From positions 1 to 33,643 of the forward strand of contig NZ_AUED01000029.1 in assembly GCF_000425805.1 (NCBI RefSeq): DNA of 33,643 nt, given 5' to 3'. Shown one piece after another: positions 1 through 8,381 of the stretch; position 1 is the first letter of the stretch, and each line of letters starts with the position of its first letter. This DNA comes from Pseudomonas vranovensis DSM 16006 (GTDB lineage: Bacteria; Pseudomonadota; Gammaproteobacteria; Pseudomonadales; Pseudomonadaceae). Below the pieces are notes generated by a model. That model worked only from the letters and a program-made list of their open reading frames with translations. It searched no databases and was not told where the DNA came from. The translations under genes and the position numbers were made by a program.

Positions 1-23
1 ATTGCCCGTGAGGCTTGACCATA
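1..23 (+). rRNA. 23S rRNA, 3' end (partial)
   Basis: The first bases (TTGCCCGTGAGGCTTGACCA) are the 3' terminus of Pseudomonas 23S rRNA; the rest lies upstream of the window. The exact mature end is approximate. Just after it, AACACC(caa)GCAAT at 25-38 can pair with ATTGCGGTGTT at 56-66, a spacer hairpin likely used in pre-rRNA processing. Confidence 0.85.
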
Positions 24-158
24 TAACACCCAAGCAATTTGCGTCGAATGACCAGATTGCGGTGTTGTGAAGACGAAACGAACCGAAAGTTTGCAGCTCA
101 CAATCATCACATACCCGATTTGCTGGAGTGTCGAAAGACGGTCCGGTACACAGAATTT

Positions 159-274
159 CTTGACGACCATAGAGCATTGGAACCACCTGATCCCATCCCG
201 AACTCAGCAGTGAAACGATGCATCGCCGATGGTAGTGTGGGGTTTCCCCATGTGAGAGTAGGTCATCGTCAAGA
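159..274 (+). rRNA. rrf: 5S ribosomal RNA
   Basis: This is a complete 5S rRNA of about 116 nt. It contains the conserved block CCTGATCCCATCCCGAACTC and the Pseudomonas 3' half with GATGGTAGTGTGGGGTTTCC. The 5' CTTGACGACC pairs with the 3' GGTCATCGTCAAG to form helix I. It is the last gene of an rRNA operon that enters from the left. End positions are good to a few bases. Confidence 0.96.
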
Positions 275-284
275 TTAAATTCCG

Positions 285-320
285 AAACCCCTATCTGCAC
301 ACGCAGGTAGGGGTTTTGTC
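285..320 (+). terminator. Rho-independent terminator of the rRNA operon
   Basis: AAACCCCTATCTGC at 285-298 pairs with GCAGGTAGGGGTTT at 303-316 (one G-U pair) around a 4-nt loop, followed by T-rich sequence. It lies 11 nt after the 5S rRNA. From here to the next start codon (444) I see no further gene. Confidence 0.9.
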
Positions 321-443
321 TTTTCCGGCCCGGTACAATCCAAGCGCTCCGGGGCCAGATCACGCGGCAAGAACTATGTAGTGCCAAGTTCCTCCCCCTT
401 CGAGTCAAGCTCGAGTCTCCTAGCCCTCTCGGAAAACTCGAAC

Positions 444-2375
444 ATGACTATCGGCTCCAGCTACAACCATCCAGCCAATATCGCAACCACGCTGCCAAGT
501 CCTTCTCGCACCTGGGCTGCACGCTTCCCTAATCCTCCAGATCTCTGCTTCGACTACCGTAAATTGGTCGAGCAAGCGGGTGGTATTGCCAAGGCCAACC
601 TCTCAAGCCATCGCATCTGCATTGTGGGGGCGGGTGTCACCGGCCTTACCGCAGCGCGCGAGTTGCTCCGTTGTGGCTTCACCCAACTCACCGTGATCGA
701 GCAATCTCAGCGTGTCGGTGGCCGTCACCTCACGGTGGTAAACAATCCACGGTCTTCCTCACCATCGACCCCTTTTGAAATGGGTGCGATGCGCATGCCA
801 TTCTTTAATCGAACAGGTGAAGCACCCAAAGAAGGTTGCTCACTCATGGCCTATTACGCCAAGTTGTTCGAGTTGCGTATTTAGGATTTTCCCAATCCTG
901 GCACGCCTTGGGTCGCTTCCACTGGCATTTACCTGCAGGAAGGTGAACTCGAGGGTCAGGGGGAACCGAAGATGCTGATATGGAACAATTCTGACGGTTC
1001 CACACTGCCTCCAACCCCAGCCCTCCAGCAGGTCTATGCCAAATGGCACAAGTTTGCTGCCCGGATGACGGACCACGTAGCCACTATGTATGGCTCGGAG
1101 CACTGGGAAGCACAGTGGGCAGCCATCGTGGCTCACTATCAGGCGTTGTCATTTCGCGATCTGGTACGTCTTCCAGCGCTTGAGAATTGGGATGCTGACG
1201 CCCCAGGAAATTTTGGCGGGTTGGGCATGAGTCCTGAGGAATCAGCGATTTTTTACGCAATTGGTATTGGTGATGGCAGCTGGGGTGCCTTCTACGATGT
1301 GTGCTGCCTCTACCCACTGCGCACTGCCATCTTTGGATTCAGCAGCCATCTGCAACTGGTCCATGGGCGAGTCGATGAGCAAGGCAACCCACTTCAGGCA
1401 CCTTACCTGGGCGAAGCTGTACATGACAGCAAAGGCCTGAGATTCGCGTCACCGAACTACCTGGGGCTCGCTACTTTGGACGAGTGCTTGTTATTCATGG
1501 AGATCAGCGAGCTTGAAAAATCTCTCTATACCCATCTGCTGCAACACTAGGATGGGTTACTCACCGACTCTTCCGTTTGTGCTTTGAGCAAACTACCAAA
1601 TGGAAAGGTGCGGGTTCAGTATCAGTGGAACGTCAGCAATCCGGACAAAACCACCCCATTGAGCGCAGACTTTGACGCGGTGATTGTCACCCTGCCGTCC
1701 TGGCTGATTGAAACCAACGTCCGCCTGGAGCATTTCACTCCGACAATGCTACCGAGCAGCATTATCAACGCCTACAAAACTGCCCACTGGGAGACCAGCT
1801 GTAAAGTCTACGCGCCGCTGAAAAAGAGCTTTCTGCGTAAGAATCGGCGCATCCCGCAAATTCTGGTTACCGATAGTTTCGTACACGACGTATACGCCTA
1901 TCAGTACAACGATAACTATGCCTACGACTGCATTCTGCTCAGTTACACCTGGGAGGATGACGCGACCAAGCTCGCTTCGCTCAGTGATACCGAACTGGCA
2001 AACAACTGCGTCAAAGAGCTGGACCGGATTCTGTTGCGCTGCACAAATATGGGACAGCCAATCTCGCCTTATGTAGATACTGACAACGCTCGGGTTCAAC
2101 GCTGGGTGACCGATAAGAACGCCTTGGGATGCGCCAAGCTCTACCGGGCGGGGACTTACTACGATGCAGTCAGTCTTATGAAATACAACCGCGACCTCGC
2201 CGAGCATTCAGGGCTTTACCTGGTAGGCGAGTCATTCTCTGTCGATGCTGGCTGGACGGAGCCTTGTTTCAGGACGGCAGTGGATGCGGTGATCAATATC
2301 TGTAGGACGACGGGTGCTGCCTTCAACGGAGGTTTCTCCATGGACGACTATCCGCACTACCAGGTTGAGGTCTGA
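444..2375 (+). pseudogene. Flavin amino-acid 2-monooxygenase (IaaM/DavB-like), interrupted by two in-frame TAG codons
   Basis: The family oxidatively decarboxylates an amino acid (Trp, Lys or Phe) to the amide one carbon shorter. One reading frame runs the whole way but holds TAG at 882-884 and again at 1548-1550, giving three blocks. Block 1 has the FAD-binding Rossmann motif ICIVGAGVTGLTAARELL, then GGRH and the EMGAMRMP segment. Block 3 has LLSYTWEDDA and a C-terminal flavin motif (LYLVGESFSVDAGWTE). The order resembles tryptophan 2-monooxygenase IaaM more than DavB. Without stops the product would be about 643 aa, long for the family. ATG 444 is chosen because the upstream GTG at 381 gives a Ser-rich, unconserved leader; its ribosome site is weak. 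The reading frame around both stops is unbroken, so two point mutations explain the damage best. Substrate is unknown. Confidence 0.75.
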
Positions 2376-2523
2376 AATAAGCGTGTAAAGGGCAATGGCT
2401 TCGATTGCCCTTTCCGCTGCTTGAGTGCCTTCCTGCCGTGTCTTCGGAGGTATCCGACTGTTTTAGCAGGTGTACTGTCCGCTTTACTGGCGTCCCTCTC
2501 AAAACAACAAGAAGGACGTCGCC

Positions 2524-3420
2524 ATGTCTATGCACACAGCACCCATCAGCCCTGCCCGTGTTGCGGTCATTCAATTCGACCCTCAGGTTGGGCAACAGCA
2601 TTGTGACGACAACCTTTGCAAGGGGCTAAAGCTTGCTCAGCAGGCAGTCGATCAGGGCGCCAATTTGATCGTGTTGCCAGAGCTGGCCAACACTGGATAC
2701 ACCTTCCACTCCCGTGCTGAAGCCTACGAACATGCCGAGCCCCTAACCGATGGGCCGAGCCTGAATAGCTGGTCGGCTTTTGCCCGAGAGCATCAGGTCT
2801 ATATGGTGGCCGGATTCGCTGAGCGAGATGGCTTGAAGCTCTATGACAGCGCTGTGCTTTTTGGCCCACAGGGGCGGCTCGGACATTACCGCAAGGCGCA
2901 TCTGTGGAACCAGGAAAAGCTCTGGTTCACCCCGGGCAACCTGGGTTTTCCGGTGTTTGAAACCGCCATCGGACGGATTGGCTTGATGATCTGTTGGGAT
3001 ATCTGGTTCCCGGAGGTGCCGCGGCTATTGGCCCAGCAGGGCGCCGATATCATTTGCAGCCTGAACAACTGGGTCTGGACGCCACCACCGCTGTTCGATG
3101 CCAGCGGCAAGTGTATGGCGTCCTACCTGACCATGACCGCCGCCCACGTCAATAACGTGCCCATCGCGGCGGCTAACCGCATTGGCAGTGAGCGCGGTGG
3201 ACGATTTCTCGGTTGCTCGTTGATTGCAGGGACCAACGGTTGGCCAATCGGCGAAGTGGCCGGGGCTGAGAACGAATGCATTATCGTTGCCGACCTTGAC
3301 CTCAGCACAGCCCGTAGCGCACCGATCTGGAACAACCTCAATGACTTGCCCCGAGATCGTCGCATCGATGTCTACGGTTCGATGCTCGGTTATGAGTTGC
3401 ATCCGGCTCTGCCGCGCTGA
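2524..3420 (+). CDS. Nitrilase-superfamily amidohydrolase
   Basis: A 298-aa carbon-nitrogen hydrolase with the full catalytic set: Glu in NLIVLPELANTGY, Lys in HYRKAHLW and Cys in GLMICWDIWFPE. It probably hydrolyses the amide made by the upstream monooxygenase, as DavA does for 5-aminovaleramide, but its sequence (NNWVWTPPPLFD after the Cys) differs from DavA, so another amide such as an arylacetamide is equally possible. ATG 2524 is chosen because AAGAAGGA lies 7 nt upstream; the longer frame from 2470 has no such site. It begins 148 nt after the broken monooxygenase and is followed 10 nt later by the membrane protein gene, consistent with one operon. The gene is intact although its presumed partner is broken. 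Confidence 0.88.
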   Translation: MSMHTAPISPARVAVIQFDPQVGQQHCDDNLCKGLKLAQQAVDQGANLIVLPELANTGYTFHSRAEAYEHAEPLTDGPSLNSWSAFAREHQVYMVAGFAERDGLKLYDSAVLFGPQGRLGHYRKAHLWNQEKLWFTPGNLGFPVFETAIGRIGLMICWDIWFPEVPRLLAQQGADIICSLNNWVWTPPPLFDASGKCMASYLTMTAAHVNNVPIAAANRIGSERGGRFLGCSLIAGTNGWPIGEVAGAENECIIVADLDLSTARSAPIWNNLNDLPRDRRIDVYGSMLGYELHPALPR

Positions 3421-3430
3421 GGAGGCTGCC

Positions 3431-4627
3431 ATGGATAACCTTATTCAGCGTCCTCGTGGCGCTTTCATTCCACTGTTTCTATTGTGCCTGGGAACCTCGC
3501 TTTTCACCTTCCTCGGTATCGAGGTAATGAGTGGTCGGGCAGAGAGCTGGCTGCACCGCTGGCCTGACTATTCGCACATGCTCGATCATCTGGATGAACC
3601 CATGGCTCGTCTGCGTTGGATCATCGGCGATATCAGCGAAGTGGCCTTCTACAAGCACGAACTGCCAGCCCTGGGCTTGCTCTCGGGTGCGGCGCTTGCG
3701 CATTGGGCCAACCGTAATGGCAAGCCCTGGCAGGGGTTTGCCATCAGCTATGGAACTGGCCTTTGGCCGTGGTTGGTGATCAGCTCTCTACTTGGCCTGC
3801 TACTCAGTCATGTCTTGTGGGGCTGGGTCTTGAGCAGCGGAACCTGGCAGCCGACTTTCGTTGCTTTTGTCTCACTGCCAGCGGCGATGGTGTTGTTGTT
3901 CGGTGCGGGCTGGAGGGTTGCGTTCAATGGTGCACTGTTCGGCGCGCTGCTCGTAACACCGGCCAGCCTGCTATTGGTCAACTACCTGTGTTATCCATTG
4001 CAGCTGCCCGTGGTAGCCGGCAATGTTGGCGGCATGGCAATTGCGAGTGTGCTGGCATTCATCCTGTGTCGGCGTTACCCGAGACTGGTGCGATCCACGC
4101 CTGCTGCTGATTTGCCCCAGGCAGTACCTGTGCTGTCGACCAAGCCTGAACACGGCGTACTCTGGACGTTGCGTCGGGTGTTGGCAGACTTCAGCGAGGC
4201 GCCATTCTTTGGCAACGAGTGGGCCAGTCTTGGCTTGCTGTCAGGAGTGTTGCTGGCCTATGCCATTTCGCCTGGCGGCCCTGCCTATGGCTCACAGCTG
4301 GTCATCGAGATCATTGCCGGGCAGTCGTTGGCTTCGTTTATCGGCGTGCTGGTCTGGCGTCATAAATGGCGCAGTCTGGGGTGGTATCCCACCTACATAC
4401 CGATAGTGTCTGTCGTGCCCGCCGCCGTACTCGCGCTGGGTGGCAGTTGGCAAGTCATCGTGCTCAGTGCCACCTTGGGAGCGCTGATGGCGCCGCCCTT
4501 GGCTCATGCCATCAGCCAACGCTTGCCGAGCCATATGCATGGCTACATTGGCAATGTCTCGTCCATGGCAGTCTGTACCGTGCTTATCATTCCCTTCATT
4601 CGATTGGTCACCGGAGCAACTTCATGA
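3431..4627 (+). CDS. Multi-pass inner-membrane protein with internal duplication, putative transporter
   Basis: A 398-aa hydrophobic protein with roughly ten membrane segments; I do not recognise a named family. The two halves resemble each other: DISEVAFYKHELPALGLLSG in the first half matches DFSEAPFFGNEWASLGLLSG in the second, and AGNVGGMAIASVLAFIL matches IGNVSSMAVCTVLIIPF. This implies an ancient duplication of about 200 residues. GAGGAGG overlaps the stop codon of the amidase and supports ATG 3431. The stop overlaps the start of the asparaginase-like gene (ATGA). Its place between two amidohydrolases suggests transport of the amino acid, amide or acid of this pathway; that is inference. 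Confidence 0.8.
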   Translation: MDNLIQRPRGAFIPLFLLCLGTSLFTFLGIEVMSGRAESWLHRWPDYSHMLDHLDEPMARLRWIIGDISEVAFYKHELPALGLLSGAALAHWANRNGKPWQGFAISYGTGLWPWLVISSLLGLLLSHVLWGWVLSSGTWQPTFVAFVSLPAAMVLLFGAGWRVAFNGALFGALLVTPASLLLVNYLCYPLQLPVVAGNVGGMAIASVLAFILCRRYPRLVRSTPAADLPQAVPVLSTKPEHGVLWTLRRVLADFSEAPFFGNEWASLGLLSGVLLAYAISPGGPAYGSQLVIEIIAGQSLASFIGVLVWRHKWRSLGWYPTYIPIVSVVPAAVLALGGSWQVIVLSATLGALMAPPLAHAISQRLPSHMHGYIGNVSSMAVCTVLIIPFIRLVTGATS

Positions 4628-5640
4628 GCACAGCCAACTGCCTACCTCAGCTGGTGATTGGTAGCCTGGGCGGCACTGTCTGCATGCAGGTCGAAAGCGC
4701 AGGCGAGGGGGTAACCCCGAGCCTCAGCGGCGAAGCACTGTTGGCGAGCTTGCCACAGCTTCAAGGCCTGGCCCGCATCAGCGCCGAAACCCTGCAATTG
4801 CTACCCAGTGCATCGCTGACCTTCATTCAGTTGCTCGAAGTCCTGCAGTGGGCCGACACCCAGGTGACGCAGGGGGCCCATGGTGTGGTGCTGACGCAGG
4901 GCACCGATACCCTGGAAGAGGTAGCCTATTTTCTGGATCTGCTTTGGCCACATGACGTGCCATTGGTGCTTACCGGCGCCATGCGTTCAGCCGATCAGGC
5001 GGGTGCAGACGGGCCTGCCAATCTGCTTGCTGCGGTGCAGGTGGCATTGGCTGCAGAGAGTCATGGGCGGGGGGCGTTGGTAGTCATCAATGACCAGGTC
5101 CATGCCGCGTTGAATGTGCGTAAAGCCGACAGCCTGGCGCTGGAGGCATTTACTTCTTCACACTTAGGGCCGGAAGGCCTGCTGATAGAAGGGCGCGTGT
5201 GTTACTTGAAAGCACCGAGGTTGCGCTGCACCCTTCCTGTCCCACAGCGTCTGGACCACCGCGTGGCGTTGCTCGAAGCCAGCCTGTCAGCGGACACTGT
5301 GCTGTTGGAAGAAGTAGCAGGATTAGGCTACGAAGGCTTGGTGATTGCCGGCTTCGGCGCCGGACATGTGTCTCGGGACTGGGCTCGTTGTCTGGGACAG
5401 ATCAGCCTACGGCTGCCGGTTGTCATCGCAACACGAGCAGGTGCCGGTACTACGGCCTCACGTACCTATGGGTTCAAGGGGGGTGAGGTCGACTTGCAGC
5501 GCAGAGGCGCGCGGATGGCAGGCTTCTTGTGCCCACGCAAATGTCGTGTACTGCTCTGGGTGTTGATTGGATGTGGAATGGAGGGCGAGCTGGAGCGTCA
5601 ACTGCAAGTCCAGGGCCTGGCGCACTCACTGAACAGCTGA
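4624..5640 (+). CDS. Asparaginase-family amidohydrolase
   Basis: A 338-aa protein of the L-asparaginase family, which deamidates Asn, Gln or related amides using two Thr residues. Motif 1 is SLGGTV (Thr18) and motif 2 is TQGTDTLEE (Thr94? by position the T-Q-G-T-D run spans residues 91-95). The usual His of THGTDT is replaced by Gln92. TGAMR followed by ADGPANLL and the RKADS lysine are present. No signal peptide is seen, so it is cytoplasmic. It starts by ATGA overlap with the membrane protein gene, so translation is probably coupled. The substituted motif and the neighbours suggest a substrate other than free asparagine. It ends 6 nt before a hairpin terminator. Confidence 0.85.
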   Translation: MSTANCLPQLVIGSLGGTVCMQVESAGEGVTPSLSGEALLASLPQLQGLARISAETLQLLPSASLTFIQLLEVLQWADTQVTQGAHGVVLTQGTDTLEEVAYFLDLLWPHDVPLVLTGAMRSADQAGADGPANLLAAVQVALAAESHGRGALVVINDQVHAALNVRKADSLALEAFTSSHLGPEGLLIEGRVCYLKAPRLRCTLPVPQRLDHRVALLEASLSADTVLLEEVAGLGYEGLVIAGFGAGHVSRDWARCLGQISLRLPVVIATRAGAGTTASRTYGFKGGEVDLQRRGARMAGFLCPRKCRVLLWVLIGCGMEGELERQLQVQGLAHSLNS

Positions 5641-5646
5641 AAGCGC

Positions 5647-5671
5647 GCGGGAGCCTGGTCCAGGCTCCCGC
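5647..5671. terminator. Hairpin between convergent genes
   Basis: GCGGGAGCCT at 5647-5656 pairs perfectly with AGGCTCCCGC at 5662-5671 around GGTCC. It sits between the stop of the asparaginase-like gene and the stop of the opposing small gene. Neither side has a long T run, so termination may be partial or the element may block read-through in both directions. Confidence 0.55.
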
Positions 5672-5677
5672 ACCGGC

Positions 5678-5992
5678 TTACACGAATGCCTGTGGTGCCA
5701 TGCCACGCGGCAGACGGCAACGATCAGGCCGAGCGCCCAGGCGTACACGCCAGTTAGTCTTGAAGCAGAACGTGGCTGCTTGCACCTGGCTTGCCTGGGA
5801 CGCTTGGCTTGCCAGTCGCTGTTTGCGCAGTTCAGCCAGGGAAGGGGTGGCTTTCTTGGCCGGCACCGATTCAGCTTTGACCAGCGACCGCTGACAGGAT
5901 TTGCAATCGACCTTGTCGGTGTCAGCGGTGCTGCTGAGGTTGTTGCCATTTCGACCGCAAGCGACTGCGTCGCCGCTCGTTGAGTAGTGCAT
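5678..5992 (-). CDS. Small cysteine-containing protein of unknown function
   Basis: A 104-aa protein starting MHYSTSGDAVACGRNG. Four Cys residues near the N-terminus, two of them in CKSC, could bind a metal such as zinc; the rest is basic with a Ser-Gln-Ala-rich stretch and ends RLPRGMAPQAFV. From memory, similar short proteins occur in other Pseudomonas, but I cannot name a function. ATG 5992 is preferred because the conserved-looking part begins there; the frame is open further upstream to 6091 and ribosome-site evidence is weak for all starts. It is transcribed separately from phuW, whose terminator lies between them. Confidence 0.55.
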   Translation of the reverse strand: MHYSTSGDAVACGRNGNNLSSTADTDKVDCKSCQRSLVKAESVPAKKATPSLAELRKQRLASQASQASQVQAATFCFKTNWRVRLGARPDRCRLPRGMAPQAFV

Positions 5993-6060
5993 TACCACGC
6001 TGTACATCTCCACACATATGAACAAAAGCGCGGGCATTTTCGCACATTTCATCCGTGCAT

Positions 6061-6088
6061 AAAAAAAGGCCGCCCTACGGCAGCCTTT
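6061..6088 (-). terminator. Rho-independent terminator after phuW
   Basis: AAAGGC and GCCTTT (6065-6087) pair around GCC-CTAC-GGC with one mismatch. Read on the minus strand the stem is followed by a run of seven to eight Ts (the A run at 6061-6067). It lies about 30 nt after the phuW stop. Confidence 0.8.
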
Positions 6089-6118
6089 CACGCTTTCAGC
6101 ACGCTACAGGGCACCCCC

Positions 6119-7003
6119 TCAGCGGCGCAGCTTGGCGCAATGATCCTGCTCGGGTTGAGCCGCCGTATACCACACATAGTCAGTGCTTTCGGCGCTGACG
6201 GTTTTGCCCACCTCAGCCAGAATCAGCACCGAATTACCTTCCTTGGCACCCAGGTCGCTCAGGTGCAGCGGCACACCCAGGTCCTTGCGCACATGGAAGG
6301 CCCCTGCCAGCAGTACGGCAGGTGTCGGGGCCGCCAACAGGCTTTCGGCCATGCGCCGATCCCGCTGTTGTTGCACGGCGAGCATCGCCGGCATCTGCGC
6401 TTCGGGAAGCAAGCCGCAATGCGACCCGCGAATGTCGTTCAGCAGCGTGGACTGTACGTAAGGGGTAGTAGACGCTGTGCCCTCAAGTGTCGGGCGCTGT
6501 TTGTAGATCTGCATGATCTGCGCCCGGTCCAGGTTGGCTGCCAATAGGGGATAGGGTTGTTTCACGGCATAGGTGACCAATGCCCCATACACGCTCCAGT
6601 CCCAGTTGGCCTGCCAGGCCAGCGCCTTGAACAGGTCGCTTGGCGCCTTTCCGGCACGGGCAGCAGCTTGCGCGGCATCAACGTTTTCCTGTTGGTTTGG
6701 ATTGATCATCTCCATCAGCAGACTCCCTTGTGCGCGCTGTGTCGCCAGTTGGCGCAGCAACCACAGTTGCAGGGCGTGATGATCGGGATTGTCGTGTTGC
6801 TCACCGACCAGCACCCGCGGCGCTACGGCCAGCCGCTCGACCAGCTGCTGCGGTGTAAGGGTTTGACCGGTAGCAAGTTCGCGGATCACGCCAAGCTCGG
6901 CATGGTCTCGCCCTTGTGGGGCAATGGGTGCTGGCGGGGGCTGGACAGAGTGGGATTGGCAGGCCGTCAACAGGCCGACCAGGCAGAGCGACAAAAGACG
7001 CAT
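6119..7003 (-). CDS. phuW: ChaN-family haem-binding lipoprotein (PhuW-like)
   Basis: A 294-aa protein of the ChaN/DUF399 family, which binds haem at the outer membrane and is commonly encoded with haem-uptake operons. The N-terminus is a lipoprotein signal peptide with lipobox LLTAC, so Cys15 would be lipidated. The family motif VLVGEQHDNPDHH and a later GAFHVRKDLG, both likely at the haem-binding fold, are present. AAGGA upstream of ATG 7003 supports the start. It is the last gene of a phuU-phuV-phuW unit whose first two members are damaged, so it is probably a surviving remnant, although its own coding frame is intact. Confidence 0.85.
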   Translation of the reverse strand: MRLLSLCLVGLLTACQSHSVQPPPAPIAPQGRDHAELGVIRELATGQTLTPQQLVERLAVAPRVLVGEQHDNPDHHALQLWLLRQLATQRAQGSLLMEMINPNQQENVDAAQAAARAGKAPSDLFKALAWQANWDWSVYGALVTYAVKQPYPLLAANLDRAQIMQIYKQRPTLEGTASTTPYVQSTLLNDIRGSHCGLLPEAQMPAMLAVQQQRDRRMAESLLAAPTPAVLLAGAFHVRKDLGVPLHLSDLGAKEGNSVLILAEVGKTVSAESTDYVWYTAAQPEQDHCAKLRR

Positions 7004-7057
7004 GATGATTCCTTGGTAATCGATTGCCCCTCGATCACCGTTGACCGAGGGGGCCTA

Positions 7058-7824
7058 TTAGCGCGCGATGATTAACGGATGACCGCGTTCGGGGTGTTGC
7101 TGGATCAGTACCTGCAGTCCATACACGGCTGTCAGCGCATCGGCGGTCAGCATGCCTGCCGGTGGCCCATAGGCGTGCGGCAGACCTTGTTGCAACAACA
7201 GTAGATGATCGCAGTAGCGGGCCGCCAGGTTCAGGTCATGGAGGATCACCATGGCGGCGGCACCGCGCTCGGCAAAGTCGCGCACTGCTTGCAAAATGGT
7301 GTGTTGGTGCAAGGAGGCGAGCATCGACGTCGGCTCGTCAAGCAACAACGTCTGACCCTCGGCGCCCGGCCAGAGTTGAGCCAGAACTCGTGCCAGGTGA
7401 ACACGCTGCCGCTCGCCACCCGACAACGCCAGGTAAGTGCGCCCGACAAGGTGCAGGGCATCGGCGGCGTGCAGTGCTTCGGTAACGATTTCGGCGTCGC
7501 GCATTTGGCCGGTGGCATGGGGTAGGCGGCCCATGCTCACCACGTCATTCACCGAAAAGCCGAAGTTCAGGCTCGAATTCTGGGGCAACACGGCCAGGCG
7601 CTCGGCCCATTCCTGGCCCGGCCATTCGGCGAGCGGAGGCTGGTCAAGGCTGACAACGTCTTCGGTGATGGGCAGCTCTGCGCACAAGGCTGAGAGCAAC
7701 GTACTTTTACTGCACCGTTGGGCCCGAAGACGCCAACAACCTCTCCGGGGTTTAGCTGTATATCGATGTTTTCCAGCACAGTGCGATGGCCGCGCCGTAC
7801 CGACAGGTTATTTGCCCGCAACAT
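7058..7824 (-). pseudogene. phuV: Haem ABC transporter ATP-binding protein, frameshifted in Walker A
   Basis: PhuV/HmuV powers haem import through the PhuU permease. Two frames together encode a full ATPase: the first (from 7824) holds MLRANNLSVRRGHRTVLENI and GVFGPNGA; the second resumes at LLSALCAELP and includes QNSSLNFGFSV, the signature LSGGERQRVHLARVL, Walker B TLLLDEPTS and the H-switch ILHDLNLAAR. The break falls inside Walker A: the expected GPNGAGKST is read GPNGAVKVR because one base is missing near 7710-7712. The start codon overlaps the permease stop (ATGA). Unless this is a sequencing error, no functional ATPase is made. Confidence 0.85.
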
Positions 7825-8049
7825 CAGGAACGCCCCCGCACCCGCAAGAAGAGGAAAAAGGGGGCACCAATCAGTGCCGTCACGATGCCGATCGGAAGTT
7901 CCGCCGGGGCGAGCAGCAAGCGCGCGATCAGGTCGGCCAGCAACAGTAGCGCAGCGCCGGCCAGCAACGAAGCGGGCAGCAGAACCCGACGGTCCGGGCC
8001 GACCAGCAACCGCATCAAGTGCGGAACCACCAGACCGATGCGCGTAGCG
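7824..8049 (-). pseudogene. phuU: Haem ABC transporter permease, C-terminal remnant
   Basis: Only about 75 residues of a FecCD-family permease remain: RIGLVVPHLMRLLVGPDRRV, then a membrane segment and LAPAELPIGIVTALIGAPFF, the usual C-terminal end of this family. A full permease has about 330 residues. Upstream of roughly 8049 the frame stays open to 8147, but the sequence no longer resembles a permease. The break therefore marks a DNA junction. phuT, phuS and phuR are absent from the flank. Confidence 0.8.
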
Positions 8050-8381
8050 CGACGATCACATCGCAAGTCGGCCAACGCCGCAGGCTGCGGGTTACCCGAC
8101 TCGTTGTGTCTTCGAATGCACCGTAGCGCAGCAAAGCCACGTTTCATTGCTGTCGGGGATTTCTGTATCCGTGGGCACTGGGAGGAGCACCATCAGGGTC
8201 ATGTATTACAAGGCGTAATAGCTGTGAACCTTCTTTCTATTTATAGGTAATTCACGGCTGGAGGTAACATCTCCTACATGCACTGGGATGCGTCGAGCAG
8301 CACTGCTGTGAGTCCTTGCATGGCTTCGCCGATTAGCGGCCGCCGCTCCTTTCAAAAAGAACAAGTATTAGAGGAACTCGC
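8050..8381. other. Junction region and kynU upstream region, no gene seen
   Basis: This stretch lies between the broken phuU and kynU. I see no convincing coding sequence. It contains a perfect dyad TATTAC-aaggc-GTAATA at 8204-8220 and an imperfect one, GTGAACCT (8224-8231) with AGGTaaTTCAC (8245-8255). These are candidate operators for kynU. GAGGA just before ATG 8382 is its ribosome site. No insertion-sequence end could be recognised at the phuU break. Confidence 0.4.

Noticed and set aside
39..278. A 79-codon frame across the 5S rRNA
   Set aside because: It overlaps an unmistakable rRNA and its spacer.
377..385. TGTAGTGCC just after the rRNA terminator, matching the array at 32861
   Set aside because: A single 9-bp match is expected by chance in this length, and its orientation does not fit the left end of an element ending at 32936.
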